Shown: positions 18,553 through 27,079, counted from the first letter of the stretch. The stretch is DNA of 64,000 nucleotides from Pseudovibrio brasiliensis (GCF_018282095.1 NZ_CP074126.1:4176341-4240340); one strand, 5' to 3'. Translations and numbers: made by a program. Notes: generated by a model not told the origin, from the sequence alone.

Positions 18553-19326
18553 CTAGTCCAGAAGCTCCAACTGCGCTGGGTGCTTAAGCTCTATCTGTGG
18601 TCCTTGGTTCAGCTGCAAGACGCCCCTGAGGCGAACTCTCTTGCCTTTCATCACTGAAAGATCATGCCCGAACTCGGAAAAATCCGCCAGCTTTCCCCTT
18701 TGAATAATCCCGGTTAAATCCTCTGTCCAGCGCTCACCAAAATTCAAGTATGTTTTGGATCGCGTTTGCCCGACAGAAATCACGCTGGCTTCCACAAGTC
18801 CATAAAGACCAATTTGCTCGTAGCTTATTGACTTATAGTCATTAATTACATTTTTAACGACCCATAATCCAACATTTTTCCGGCGAGCTTCACTCTCCAA
18901 ATTAATAAGGAATTTCAAGCAATTGAAAGCTCTTAATTGTGGCTTAACAATGGCCAATCCGCCTTCAACCAGCTTGCCTGACAAATCACTCATTTCACGA
19001 TCAAGCAGAATCGCAGGCAAACGCCCCCACCGATCTTTCTGCGCAACCAATGCTTTTACAAAAACTTGTCGACCACCTGAGAGCTCCTGCCCGGGGGCAT
19101 GAGGAGCTTCAGGAAAAGTCAAATCAGAGAGATAATAAAACGCGCCATCACTCGCCGCAAACTTCAAAGGGCTCGCAAGCGCATCATCCACCAAAACCAT
19201 CGGCAAGCCCTGCTCTGACACCTCAGCTTCATCACACGGTCCCGCTGCACTTGTTCCAATGCCAACCAGAACCCCATACAAAACAGCCAGAAGCCATCTC
19301 TCCACACAGCACCCCCTATAACGCAT
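18553..19326 (-). CDS. Thermonuclease-like (SNase-fold) secreted protein
   Basis: A 257-residue protein with an N-terminal signal sequence (WLLAVLYGVLVGIGTSAAG) and a staphylococcal-nuclease-like OB-fold. The recognisable part is a DRWGRLPAILL segment, corresponding to the DRYGR-type strand, followed by the helix ending in ESEARRKNVGLW. The catalytic arginine/glutamate set is not clearly conserved, so nuclease activity is uncertain; some members are only structural. It is co-directional with and 20 bases from the M48 protease gene, which points to an envelope or periplasmic role. Confidence 0.75.
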   Translation of the reverse strand: MRYRGCCVERWLLAVLYGVLVGIGTSAAGPCDEAEVSEQGLPMVLVDDALASPLKFAASDGAFYYLSDLTFPEAPHAPGQELSGGRQVFVKALVAQKDRWGRLPAILLDREMSDLSGKLVEGGLAIVKPQLRAFNCLKFLINLESEARRKNVGLWVVKNVINDYKSISYEQIGLYGLVEASVISVGQTRSKTYLNFGERWTEDLTGIIQRGKLADFSEFGHDLSVMKGKRVRLRGVLQLNQGPQIELKHPAQLELLD

Positions 19327-19434
19327 GTGGCAATAATATCAGGCCAATCCTGCCTAAACGCCCCTCAGAACCCGCAGGAAAGAAGTCACTGAGATATGCC
19401 TGCGAGAATTCTCCTGTCAGAACTGGGGCCTGAA

Positions 19435-19532
19435 GCGTATCTCTGAAAAGTGGAGCCCGTTTTTCAGACAAAGATACGCAAAACAAAAGCTAAAGCAGAT
19501 CAAGCGTTTCAGCTTAAACGCAACCTGCTTTA
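19435..19532. repeat. Dispersed double-hairpin repeat
   Basis: Two inverted repeats stand side by side. GCGTATCT plus CTGAAAA (19435-19449) pair with TTTTCAG (19461-19467) and AGATACGC (19472-19479). TAAAGCAG plus AGCGTTT (19491-19509) pair with AAACGC and CTGCTTTA (19516-19532). I recall the same GAAAAGTGG...TTTTCAGACAAAGAT pattern as a common intergenic repeat of Hyphomicrobiales. No second copy is in this window. The rest of 19327-19622 shows no gene. Confidence 0.7.
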
Positions 19533-19622
19533 GCCTGTTCACAGAGAAGCAATCTGTCTCGCATAGCTTTGGTTTTCATGATATTTGAAAACTTGCTGCC
19601 TCATCTCAAGATGACACTCAAT

Positions 19623-19699
19623 GGCCCCGTAGCTCAGCTGGATAGAGCAGCCGCCTCCTAAGCGGCAGGTCAGTGGTTCGAATCCACTCGGGGTCACCA
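19623..19699 (+). tRNA. tRNA-Arg (anticodon CCT)
   Basis: A 77-base cloverleaf. The acceptor GGCCCCG pairs with CGGGGTC (one G-U). The D arm is GCTC/GAGC, the anticodon stem GCCGC/GCGGC with loop CTCCTAA, and the T arm AGTGG-TTCGAAT-CCACT. CCA is encoded. Anticodon CCT reads the AGG codon. It is intact and shows no sign of an integrated element directly downstream. Confidence 0.97.
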
Positions 19700-19792
19700 T
19701 CCAAATTTAAATCTTGAAGCAGTTCCTTCATCCGCATTTAGCGAATTGAGCCCACCATCAGAGCAGAAGCTACTGCACATGGAGGGTAAGCC

Positions 19793-19888
19793 ATGAATTA
19801 TATATCCAATGTGCTCAAACGGTGCGGAGATAACCTTCGCAACTGGTTTTACAATTGGATGGCCTGGATCAGTCGGCAAAAGAAGTAA
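19793..19888 (+). CDS. Small 31-residue basic, Trp-rich protein (hypothetical)
   Basis: An ATG with a strong GGAGG site 7 bases upstream (19781-19785) opens 31 codons ending in TAA. The peptide starts MNYISNVLKRC, continues RNWFYNWMAWIS and ends RQKK. It has a short amphipathic or membrane-seeking middle with three Trp and a basic tail, like bacterial small membrane-associated proteins. It lies about 90 bases downstream of tRNA-Arg and could be co-transcribed with it. I do not recognise the family. The ribosome-binding site is the main evidence. Confidence 0.5.
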   Translation: MNYISNVLKRCGDNLRNWFYNWMAWISRQKK

Positions 19889-20002
19889 GTTGAACGAAGA
19901 CCGGTAGGATCCGGCGCTATAAGTTAGTCACATGGGAAGCAGTCACTCCGCTTCCCACCAAAGCATTTGCGTCAAATCAGAAGAAGCTGTCATTCTGATT
20001 AT

Positions 20003-20286
20003 TCAAAAACACATCCAGACTGACCTTCTTGTCATTGATTTCATCAAGGTGAGCACCAGCACTGCTGCTCCACTTCCACCCCACTTCACCAATTGCGATT
20101 TCATTTTTCCGGGCATGATCGTATCTCCAATTGGATTAACCTGCGCCTCGGCACTGGAGAGTTCTTGCTCAATCAACTGACGAATGACCTGTCTCATCGG
20201 CTGCTCTCGTTGCTTGCTCAACTCGGTAAGTTCCAGCTTCAGATCCAGTGAATTCGGACTTCAATACACTCAGTTTTCTTAACCAT
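20003..20286 (-). pseudogene. Ribbon-helix-helix-type protein, frameshifted
   Basis: Starting at the ATG at 20286 (AGGAGA site upstream), the first frame gives MVKKTECIEVRI and then stops early. Shifting by one base lost in the AATTC stretch near 20250 continues as SLDLKLELTELSKQREQPM and RQVIRQLIEQELSS. Together these read as a plausible CopG/Arc-like DNA-binding protein. Further on, a third frame gives the protein-like KNEIAIGEVGWKW and INDKKVSLDVFLNNQNDSFF before a TGA just below 20003. Three consecutive frames each making sense suggests a gene broken by two indels. Sequencing error or two overlapping small genes are alternatives. Confidence 0.45.
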
Positions 20287-20383
20287 GACCGTTCTCCTGG
20301 CAGCAAAAGCGGGTGCAATTACAGCTTTTGGAGATATATTTCAGTTTCACAACACAATTGATGTCAGGGCAAGACGAAACAGC

Positions 20384-20418
20384 GTCCGGACACGCGCATA
20401 ACGTTTGTCCGGACAAAC
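20384..20418. promoter_or_regulatory. Paired GTCCGGAC palindromes upstream of lldD
   Basis: GTCCGGAC occurs at 20384-20391 and again at 20407-20414, 23 bp apart. The second sits inside a perfect 16-bp palindrome, GTTTGTCCGGACAAAC (20403-20418). Two in-phase sites about 220 bases before the lldD start suggest an operator, perhaps for a GntR-type regulator whose sites often read TTGT..ACAA. Regulator identity is a guess. Confidence 0.5.
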
Positions 20419-20636
20419 AAAACAAGAAAATTCAGATAGTTATTTACCCGTTACGTTTTAGTCACATCGGGTACTTCAAAGATATTTCAGAGTACTTATA
20501 AAATTCATAGATGAATGCGAATATTGCATTTTCCAATACTGGTAGACCTAAGTCGTATACATGTAATGTTGACATATCACCGATACGTGCAATCCCTCTA
20601 TACATAAAAACTAATGTTTCGGGGGGAGGCCCGTAC

Positions 20637-21791
20637 ATGGCACCAATTCTTGAAATCAGCGACCTCAAAGAACGTGCACGTAGACGCGTTCCGAAGATGT
20701 TCTTCGACTATGCAGACTCCGGTTCGTGGACCGAGAGCACCTATCAGGCGAACGAAAGCGACTTCGCCAAAATCAAGCTGCGCCAGCGCATCGCGGTCGA
20801 CATGACCAACCGCACGCTCGCCACCAAAATGATTGGGCAGGATGTCTCCATGCCGGTCGCGCTTGCACCAACCGGTCTCACCGGAATGCAGCATGCCGAT
20901 GGCGAGATCCTCGCAGCTCAGGCAGCAGAAGAGTTTGGCGTACCGTTCACCCTTTCAACCATGAGCATCTGCTCTATTGAAGCGGTCGCGGCCAAAACCA
21001 CCAAGCCGTTCTGGTTTCAGCTCTATGTGATGAAAGATCGGGACTTCATCAATTCGCTGATCGACCGCGCTAAGAACGCAGGCTGTTCCGCACTGGTGCT
21101 CACCTTTGACCTGCAGATCCTCGGCCAGCGTCACAAAGATCTGCGCAACGGTCTGTCTGCCCCGCCAAAGTTCACGCCAAAGCATATCTGGCAGATGGCA
21201 ACCCGCCCAATGTGGTGCATGAAAATGCTCACCACCCCAAACCGCACCTTTGGTAACATTGTCGGCCACGCAAAGGGTGTTGGCGATCTCTCCTCCCTGT
21301 CTTCCTGGACAGCAGAGCAGTTTGATCCGCGCCTGAGCTGGGATGACATTGAATGGATCAAGAAACAGTGGGGTGGCCCGCTGATCCTCAAAGGCATTCT
21401 GGACAAGGAAGATGCCCGCCATGCAGTCGATTCCGGCTGTGACGCGATCATCGTATCCAACCACGGCGGACGTCAGCTCGACGGCGCACCATCTTCCATC
21501 GAGATCCTGCCGGAAATCGTGGACGAGGTTGGCGATAAGGTGGAGATCCACATCGATGGTGGCATTCGGTCCGGTCAGGATGTGCTCAAGGCCATCTGCC
21601 TGGGTGCAAAAGGCACTTACATCGGCAGACCATTCCTTTATGGTCTCGGCGCAGGCGGAAAGCAGGGCGTGACACAGTCACTGGAAATTCTCCAGAAAGA
21701 GCTGGATACCACCATGGCCCTGTGTGGCCGTCGCGATCTCAACACACTCAATCGCGACAACCTGTATTCCATCAACGGCGTTAAAGTCTAG
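20637..21791 (+). CDS. lldD: L-lactate dehydrogenase (FMN, quinone-dependent)
   Basis: A 384-residue FMN-dependent alpha-hydroxy acid dehydrogenase that oxidises L-lactate to pyruvate and feeds electrons to quinone. The catalytic base is His276 in the signature SNHGGRQLD. The N-terminal FFDYADSGSWTE and the FMN-binding IHIDGGIRSGQDVLKA are also typical. The start is ATG 20637, with GGGGGGAGG at 20621-20629; the frame stays open 42 codons further upstream but has no better start. It sits alone with paired palindromes upstream and a dispersed repeat directly after the stop. Other family members (glycolate, mandelate oxidases) are possible, but length and motifs favour LldD. Confidence 0.9.
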   Translation: MAPILEISDLKERARRRVPKMFFDYADSGSWTESTYQANESDFAKIKLRQRIAVDMTNRTLATKMIGQDVSMPVALAPTGLTGMQHADGEILAAQAAEEFGVPFTLSTMSICSIEAVAAKTTKPFWFQLYVMKDRDFINSLIDRAKNAGCSALVLTFDLQILGQRHKDLRNGLSAPPKFTPKHIWQMATRPMWCMKMLTTPNRTFGNIVGHAKGVGDLSSLSSWTAEQFDPRLSWDDIEWIKKQWGGPLILKGILDKEDARHAVDSGCDAIIVSNHGGRQLDGAPSSIEILPEIVDEVGDKVEIHIDGGIRSGQDVLKAICLGAKGTYIGRPFLYGLGAGGKQGVTQSLEILQKELDTTMALCGRRDLNTLNRDNLYSINGVKV

Positions 21792-21799
21792 AGCGCGTT

Positions 21800-21895
21800 C
21801 CGTTTGATTGTATTTAATCAAACGACAAGAATTCGCTCAAAATAAAGGAGTTAGAGCATGAGGCGTGAATGCGAATAGACACCATATGCTCAAAC
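21800..21895. repeat. Interspersed repeat, copy 2
   Basis: Second copy of the 96-base element at 1-96. The first hairpin is CGTTTGATT/AATCAAACG. The second is weakened here (GTTAGAGCAT against ATGCTCAAAC). It begins within 10 bases of the lldD stop codon and may double as its 3' end structure. Confidence 0.8.
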
Positions 21896-21908
21896 ACCCA
21901 CAAGACAC

Positions 21909-22916
21909 TCAGTCGGGAGACCCAACGGTCTCCCAGCTGTCATTGCGCTCAGAACGCACAATCGCATCAATGATTTCCATGTTCTGGATCGCATCACCAA
22001 CGCCATAAGGCAGCTCTTCCTCGCCCTGAACCACGCGAGAGAACAACTCACCCTGCAAGGTGTACTGATCACAGGCAGGAACCCGCTCCACCTCAATCGC
22101 ACCATCGCCCAGCACACTGCCGGAATCGAGACGCAGTATTGTCTCTTCACCCGCTGGCGCATTAAACGGAATGAGAATTTCCAGACGCTTCGCTGTACCA
22201 ACCAGATTGATGCGCTGATACGGAGCAGACTGAGTGGACACCGTAAACTGCGCCTGACGACCTTCACCAAAATCCATCATCACAGAGGTCAAACGGTCCG
22301 TGCCGAAGTTCCGGTCACGATCAATCAGGCTCACAACCCGCTCAGGCTCGGCATTGAAGAAATAACGAGACGCTACAATCGGGTAACAACCTATGTCCAT
22401 CAGGCCACCACCACCCAGCTCTGCCTTGTTGCGGATGTTTTGTGGGTCTTGATTGCTGTAGCCAAAGAATGCTTGAATGCTCTGCAGCTTGCCAAGCTCA
22501 CCCGACTCCACAATCTCCAGCGCACGCTGCCACTGCGGATGCGCACGCACCATAAACGCTTCCATCACAAAGCGATCATCAGGCATCTCAAGCAAAAGCC
22601 GCGCTTCATCAGCATCCAGAGCAATCGGCTTCTCACAAAGCACATGCTTACCAGCCTTCACAGCCTCAATGGTCATCGGCACATGCATGTGGTTCGGCAA
22701 AGGGTTGTAGATCACATCGATGTCTGGATCAGCCAGCAGCGCTTCGTAAGAGCCATAGGCTTTCTCAATGCCCAGTTCAGCAGCAACTTTCTTCGCGTTC
22801 TCTTCATTGCGCGAGGCAATCGCTGCAACTTCAACACCCTTGGCTTTCTGCAGGGCTGGAATAACCTTTTCGCGGCCAATCCGTGCAGTTGATAGAACGC
22901 CCCATTTAACCATCAT
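21909..22916 (-). CDS. Gfo/Idh/MocA family oxidoreductase
   Basis: A 335-residue NAD(P)-dependent sugar or inositol dehydrogenase-like enzyme. The N-terminal Rossmann fold starts VKWGVLSTARIG, and the family's catalytic lysine lies in CEKPIAL near residue 96. The second half holds the alpha/beta substrate domain with GGGGLMDIGCYPI. The ribosome-binding site GGGAG lies 5 bases from the double ATG. It follows the AGE-family epimerase gene by 29 bases on the same strand; together they suggest metabolism of a hexose or amino sugar. The substrate cannot be read from the sequence. Confidence 0.9.
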   Translation of the reverse strand: MMVKWGVLSTARIGREKVIPALQKAKGVEVAAIASRNEENAKKVAAELGIEKAYGSYEALLADPDIDVIYNPLPNHMHVPMTIEAVKAGKHVLCEKPIALDADEARLLLEMPDDRFVMEAFMVRAHPQWQRALEIVESGELGKLQSIQAFFGYSNQDPQNIRNKAELGGGGLMDIGCYPIVASRYFFNAEPERVVSLIDRDRNFGTDRLTSVMMDFGEGRQAQFTVSTQSAPYQRINLVGTAKRLEILIPFNAPAGEETILRLDSGSVLGDGAIEVERVPACDQYTLQGELFSRVVQGEEELPYGVGDAIQNMEIIDAIVRSERNDSWETVGSPD

Positions 22917-22945
22917 AATTCTCCCAGTATATCCTGCAGGAACCG

Positions 22946-24145
22946 CTATTTAACGCTCTCAAGAGCAACCACTTTCTGACCAACCTCGGTTTTGCAGAAC
23001 CGGTCCAGCTCTGAAATGGCCGAGATGATGTGGTACAGCGAGCTTGCTGGGGCCGCTTCCTTCACAAAGGTACCATCCGGCAGAAACTTGTCTTTCCAGA
23101 GACCAGCCGGAACATCCTCAAAGAACATCTCCAGCGCCGTTAGCGCATCAAGCATGGACTGACGATACCGAGGCCACTCGTTCTCTGGCGTACTTTCCAG
23201 CATGGCGATAGAACCCTTGAGCCACTCGGCCTGAGACCACAGACGTGCCAACGGATCACGCACGGAGAAGTCATCATTGATGCCCATCAGCGCAACACCG
23301 CGCTCACGATCAACACCATAAACCTCCGCAATCTCAAAGAGACGGGCAGCGGCAGCCTTGGCACGGTCATCACCGCGCAGCTTGTTCCAGCGGCTCAGCA
23401 ACCATGCCCATTCAAAGTGGTGACCCGGCTCAAGCGCCCTGCCCTCATCTCCTGGCATCGGCGACCAATCCAGCGCAAAGAACTCACGCAAGCCACCTGT
23501 CTTCTCACAAATGAAATACTTAAGGCACAGCGCACCCAACTCATCTGCCAGAGCTGACCACACAGCCTTTTGCTCGGCGCTCAGGTTTTCAGAGCGCTCC
23601 CACTCAAGGCACATCTCAAACAAATGCATATGCGGGTTGGCACCCAGTGGCGCACGCGGAGGCTCAGCCTCCTGAAAACCAGCGGTAGGATGTTTGAAGC
23701 GCCCTTTCAGAACCTCCAGCAGAGCATCTGCCTTAGCACAGGCTTCCTCACGCTTCCCAGCATTCACGTCAGCAATGCTGGAAAGTGCAAGCAGCGCAAA
23801 GGCCTGATTGTAAAGATCAAAGGACGTGTCCAGTAGCTCACCATCCGGCGTAGCCAGCGCACCAATGTAACCTTCAGAAGTACCGTAGACCCGCTCTACA
23901 TAAGCTTGCGTACGCAGCGCCACATCCATCCACGGGCCATTCCAGCCCAGACGACCAGCTTCGCAATACACGAACACCATGCGCGGGTTGACGCGACCAC
24001 GTCTGTTATCTGCGCTGCCCTGGCAATCCAATGTGATGCACTCCGCAAATCCGCCATTTACGGCATCTTCGCCAGCTTTCAGCCAAAGCGGTAACGCATC
24101 TTCAAACAACCACGCGCGCAACTTATTCAGGTGATCGACAATCAC
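22946..24145 (-). CDS. AGE family epimerase/isomerase
   Basis: A 399-residue (alpha/alpha)6-barrel enzyme of the N-acylglucosamine 2-epimerase / mannose isomerase family. Diagnostic segments are NPHMHLFEMCLEW and LEPGHHFEWAWLL, carrying the active-site histidines and glutamate, plus the N-terminal GGFAECI. It should interconvert C2 epimers or aldose/ketose sugars such as mannose and fructose. The start is a GTG at 24145-24143 with GGAG 8 bases upstream. It is first in a two-gene operon with the Gfo/Idh/MocA dehydrogenase and is the last backbone gene before the tRNA-Thr island. Confidence 0.87.
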   Translation of the reverse strand: MIVDHLNKLRAWLFEDALPLWLKAGEDAVNGGFAECITLDCQGSADNRRGRVNPRMVFVYCEAGRLGWNGPWMDVALRTQAYVERVYGTSEGYIGALATPDGELLDTSFDLYNQAFALLALSSIADVNAGKREEACAKADALLEVLKGRFKHPTAGFQEAEPPRAPLGANPHMHLFEMCLEWERSENLSAEQKAVWSALADELGALCLKYFICEKTGGLREFFALDWSPMPGDEGRALEPGHHFEWAWLLSRWNKLRGDDRAKAAAARLFEIAEVYGVDRERGVALMGINDDFSVRDPLARLWSQAEWLKGSIAMLESTPENEWPRYRQSMLDALTALEMFFEDVPAGLWKDKFLPDGTFVKEAAPASSLYHIISAISELDRFCKTEVGQKVVALESVK

Positions 24146-24332
24146 TTCCGGTACTCCACACCACCGTCAGCCCGCTCCCACGAAACCCCGATGGCCTCCA
24201 TATGTGCAAATGAAATCAATGCGCTTAAAGGTTCGACTAAAGGACCAAAAAACACAAATCAGAACCTACGACGAGTAGGCCACAAGACAAAGCCAAACTA
24301 ACAAGTTTTTGGGGGATTATGAAGTATCAGAG

Positions 24333-24383
24333 AATAACTGGTGCCGCTGAAAGGACTCGAACCTTCGACCCCATCATTACGAA
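24333..24383. repeat. Left attachment site: tRNA-Thr 3' fragment
   Basis: Fifty-one bases match 51892-51942 with two differences, both within the T stem, and they are compensatory (a T-A pair replaced by A-T). The match begins a few bases beyond the CCA end and stops in the anticodon loop. The anticodon-proximal 5' half of the tRNA is absent, so this is not a functional tRNA. The adjacent 24146-24332 shows no gene. Confidence 0.93.
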
Positions 24384-24516
24384 ATATGTAATGACCAGTT
24401 TCAGTGCATTTCACACCATTCCACTATTCACAACGTATCCACCTGTTTTCACTAAACAATCACTTCAACTATAGCCCTTTTATTTTCTATGTGTTCCACT
24501 ACCAGCTCCTTCAAAA

Positions 24517-24576
24517 GGTATACCCAGAGGTATACCCCAGAGCACCCTTAGGTTTTATTTTTCACCGGGGTATACC
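24517..24576. promoter_or_regulatory. GGTATACC boxes before the integrase
   Basis: The 8-bp palindrome GGTATACC occurs at 24517-24524, 24529-24536 and 24569-24576. The first two are 12 bp apart within a segment reading CTTCAAAAGG then GAGGTATACCCC. A near-identical paired segment lies at 51811-51838 inside the right end. The third box is about 20 bases before the integrase ATG. Candidate arm-type sites for the integrase or excisionase, possibly with autoregulation. Confidence 0.5.
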
Positions 24577-24595
24577 TGAGCGGAGATAGCGGAAT

Positions 24596-25924
24596 ATGGT
24601 CAACGCTTTAACGCAAATTGGAATTGACGCACTGGTCAAACAGGGACCACCGGACAAACGCAAAGAATTGTCGGACGGCCAAACCCCCGGTCTACGTTTG
24701 GTTGTGCATCCCACCGGTGCAATGAGCTGGGCCTATCGTTACAAAGCCATAGATGGAACCCAAAAGAAGCTTACCCTGGGCCCTTACGCGAAGAGGAAGG
24801 GTGCAGGACTAACTCTCTCAGAGGCTCGTAGGAAGGCGCAAGAAGCCCAGCGACGAAGAGTTGAAGGCATTGACCCTGCTAACGCCAAGAAGATTGAGCG
24901 ACAACGGCAAGCCGCGGCAATTGCCAAAGCCGACTTGCAAGAGGCTGATCAGTTTCACCAGCGCTTTAGCGAATACATGAGGCGGGAAGCCTCTCAGCTC
25001 CGCTCTGCTGAGTCTATCCGTGCTGTGATCGAAAGGCGCTTCTTTCCGAAGCTGAGGAAACGCCCAGTAACCGAGATCAAGCGAAAAGACATTCAGAATA
25101 TCATTGACCGCATAATGGATGACGGCGAACCCAGCGCAGCAATTCAGGCGTTCGCATTTATCCGGCGCTTCAGCAATTGGCTTGTAGAGCGGGGTGTGAT
25201 CGAAGTCAGTTTCTGCAATGGAATGAAGCCGCCAGCTAAGCCCCAGAGTTGCGACAGAGTGCTATCTGAGCAGGAACTAAGGTGGTTCTGGAAGGCGACA
25301 GGAAAGATTGGTTATCCGGAAGGCACATGGGCAAGAGTTTTAGTCTTAACCGGAGCTAGACGCAGCGAAGCCTCTCATATGACTTTCTCTGAGCTGGATC
25401 TTGAAAGAGCAAACTGGCTATTGCCAAAGGAACGCTCCAAGAACAAAGAGGCGATCACAATCCCACTTTCTAAACTTGCTATGAGCGAGCTGCAAAGCAT
25501 AACTCCGCTTGGCAATCCACCCTCCTACGTCTTCTCTACGGGCACAGGTAGGGACGGAAAGATCGCCCCAATCAGCGGATACTCCAAATTTAAGTCCCGG
25601 ATTGATGCCGCCATGCTTGAAGAAGCTCAGAAAGAAGCTACAGAACGCGATGAGAAATTAGACGCAGTTGAGATACCCAACTGGACCTACCACGATCTAA
25701 GACGCACCTGCGCAAGTCTCATGGGGGAGCTCGGGATACCCCCGCATGTCGTAGAGGCGGCGCTCAATCACAAGACGGGCCAGATACAGGGCTTAGCCAA
25801 AGTCTACAACCGCTACGAATATCTCAAAGAACGCACTCAGGCCTTTGAAGCACTTGCTGCGCGGATTGAGGAAATAGCTACAGGTGAAGCAGCACCTTCC
25901 AATGTTGTGCAGTTGAGGGGGTAA
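24596..25924 (+). CDS. int: P4-type tyrosine integrase
   Basis: A 442-residue site-specific recombinase that would integrate the island at tRNA-Thr. An N-terminal DUF4102-type arm-binding domain (residues 15-95, GLRLVVHPTGAMSWAYRYK) precedes a SAM-like core-binding domain (about 120-205) and the catalytic domain. Catalytic residues are Arg255 (TGARRSE), His366 and Arg369 (HDLRRT), His392 (LNHKTG) and nucleophile Tyr407 (YNRYEY), so it appears active. Transcribed away from the left att site, with GGTATACC boxes in its promoter region. The following gene begins 2 bases after its stop. Confidence 0.96.
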   Translation: MVNALTQIGIDALVKQGPPDKRKELSDGQTPGLRLVVHPTGAMSWAYRYKAIDGTQKKLTLGPYAKRKGAGLTLSEARRKAQEAQRRRVEGIDPANAKKIERQRQAAAIAKADLQEADQFHQRFSEYMRREASQLRSAESIRAVIERRFFPKLRKRPVTEIKRKDIQNIIDRIMDDGEPSAAIQAFAFIRRFSNWLVERGVIEVSFCNGMKPPAKPQSCDRVLSEQELRWFWKATGKIGYPEGTWARVLVLTGARRSEASHMTFSELDLERANWLLPKERSKNKEAITIPLSKLAMSELQSITPLGNPPSYVFSTGTGRDGKIAPISGYSKFKSRIDAAMLEEAQKEATERDEKLDAVEIPNWTYHDLRRTCASLMGELGIPPHVVEAALNHKTGQIQGLAKVYNRYEYLKERTQAFEALAARIEEIATGEAAPSNVVQLRG

Positions 25925-25926
25925 GG

Positions 25927-26670
25927 ATGTCTCTAACTGATGTATTTGGAACCTTAAGCGAGAATAATTTGCAGTACTCGCCTCTCCAGAAAACCGAGAT
26001 ATTGAGAGCTTGCAAACAAGCGCCCATTGATAACATTGGCACACAAGAGCCTGATGAAAAAGAAGGGAACGGCTTAAATCAGCAACTACTTGCATTGCAT
26101 ATGGAAAATGTGGTGAGCAATTTTGAGTTCATTGTGTCGCACTTCCCCAAAACGGTCTTTGTGCAGCTAGCCCGTCTCAAATTACAACATCTTAATCTGA
26201 ATGCAGAAATCGAAAAAATTGAGAGGGCAACTCAGCTAGTTAAAGATTTAGACCAAGTTCTTGCTACCATTTGCAGTAAAGACCTCAATGACCCAATCAA
26301 AGCCACAAAAATAGAAATGGTACGGCTGTCGCAAAGATTTTCCGAAAGCGTATCGTGCTATGAGGATGTGTTAGCATGTGCCTATGAAAGGCCGAGCAAT
26401 CTCCCCCCGAAGTCATCGAACAACGAACATACCTTCAACCGCTCTCTCTTTCATGAAGTTGCTGAGATATGGGAGGAAGGGCTTGCAGGGGAAGTATCTC
26501 TTGGGAGAGACTACAGGGAATTTTTCGAGGCTATTGTCCATCCATTTCAGGCGAACCCGCATGTAAAAGAGCTCGGGCTTCTGGCAAGTAGCAGGGACAT
26601 GTTTAAGGCTCATGTTAAAGATTGGGTTGCGTCTAAGGCATCAAAGATCGATTATGAAACAATGCACTAG
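25927..26670 (+). CDS. Hypothetical protein co-transcribed with integrase
   Basis: A 247-residue soluble, mainly helical protein with no motif I recognise. It is acidic overall, has a potential coiled-coil near residues 80-105 (LKLQHLNLNAEIEKIERATQ) and no membrane segment. The ATG lies two bases beyond the integrase stop, indicating translational coupling, so it might modulate integration or be a passenger defence gene. Function unknown. Confidence 0.75.
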   Translation: MSLTDVFGTLSENNLQYSPLQKTEILRACKQAPIDNIGTQEPDEKEGNGLNQQLLALHMENVVSNFEFIVSHFPKTVFVQLARLKLQHLNLNAEIEKIERATQLVKDLDQVLATICSKDLNDPIKATKIEMVRLSQRFSESVSCYEDVLACAYERPSNLPPKSSNNEHTFNRSLFHEVAEIWEEGLAGEVSLGRDYREFFEAIVHPFQANPHVKELGLLASSRDMFKAHVKDWVASKASKIDYETMH

Positions 26671-26781
26671 TGGTGCTTATCACTTTAGGTACTCTCGGGA
26701 AATTTAAAACTTACTTTTCGAGTGCGTCCATTTCTGCTTCATTATCGACCATTACATCCCCCAAAATTCTTTGAGGTATTA

Positions 26782-27003
26782 ATGGCAGAACAGGTTACCT
26801 TCCTCACAGCTTCAGGCGTCCGCGCACGGTATCAGATCGGGAACACTACCCTTTGGCGCTGGTCGAATGGTGCGGCTAACAACAACTTCCCAGCACCAAT
26901 CAAAATGGGAAATCGCAAGCGTTGGCGTTTAGCTGATCTCGAAGCCTGGGAGCAATCACTCGAAGCAGCTAACGACAGCGATCAACAAGTAGCTGTAGCC
27001 TAA
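26782..27003 (+). CDS. AlpA/MerR-like helix-turn-helix regulator
   Basis: A 73-residue winged-helix excisionase-type protein (VTFLTASGVRARYQIGNTTL, WRW then KMGNRKRWRLADLEAWEQ). AlpA-like proteins of P4-type islands activate the integrase or act as directionality factors, and that is the likely role here. The start is ATG 26782 with TTGAGGT upstream; an earlier in-frame ATG at 26722 has no site. The 111 bases before it are non-coding. Confidence 0.85.
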   Translation: MAEQVTFLTASGVRARYQIGNTTLWRWSNGAANNNFPAPIKMGNRKRWRLADLEAWEQSLEAANDSDQQVAVA

Positions 27004-27079
27004 GCAATCTGGGCCGCATTAGCTGCCCCGCCCAGCGCTGGGCAGCATCTTATTTCAAAACAATTTCATAGGTAACGGA

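Noticed and set aside
24339-24410. A second tRNA-Thr gene at the left island end
   Set aside because: Only the 3' half matches; the D arm and 5' acceptor strand are missing, so it is an att remnant.
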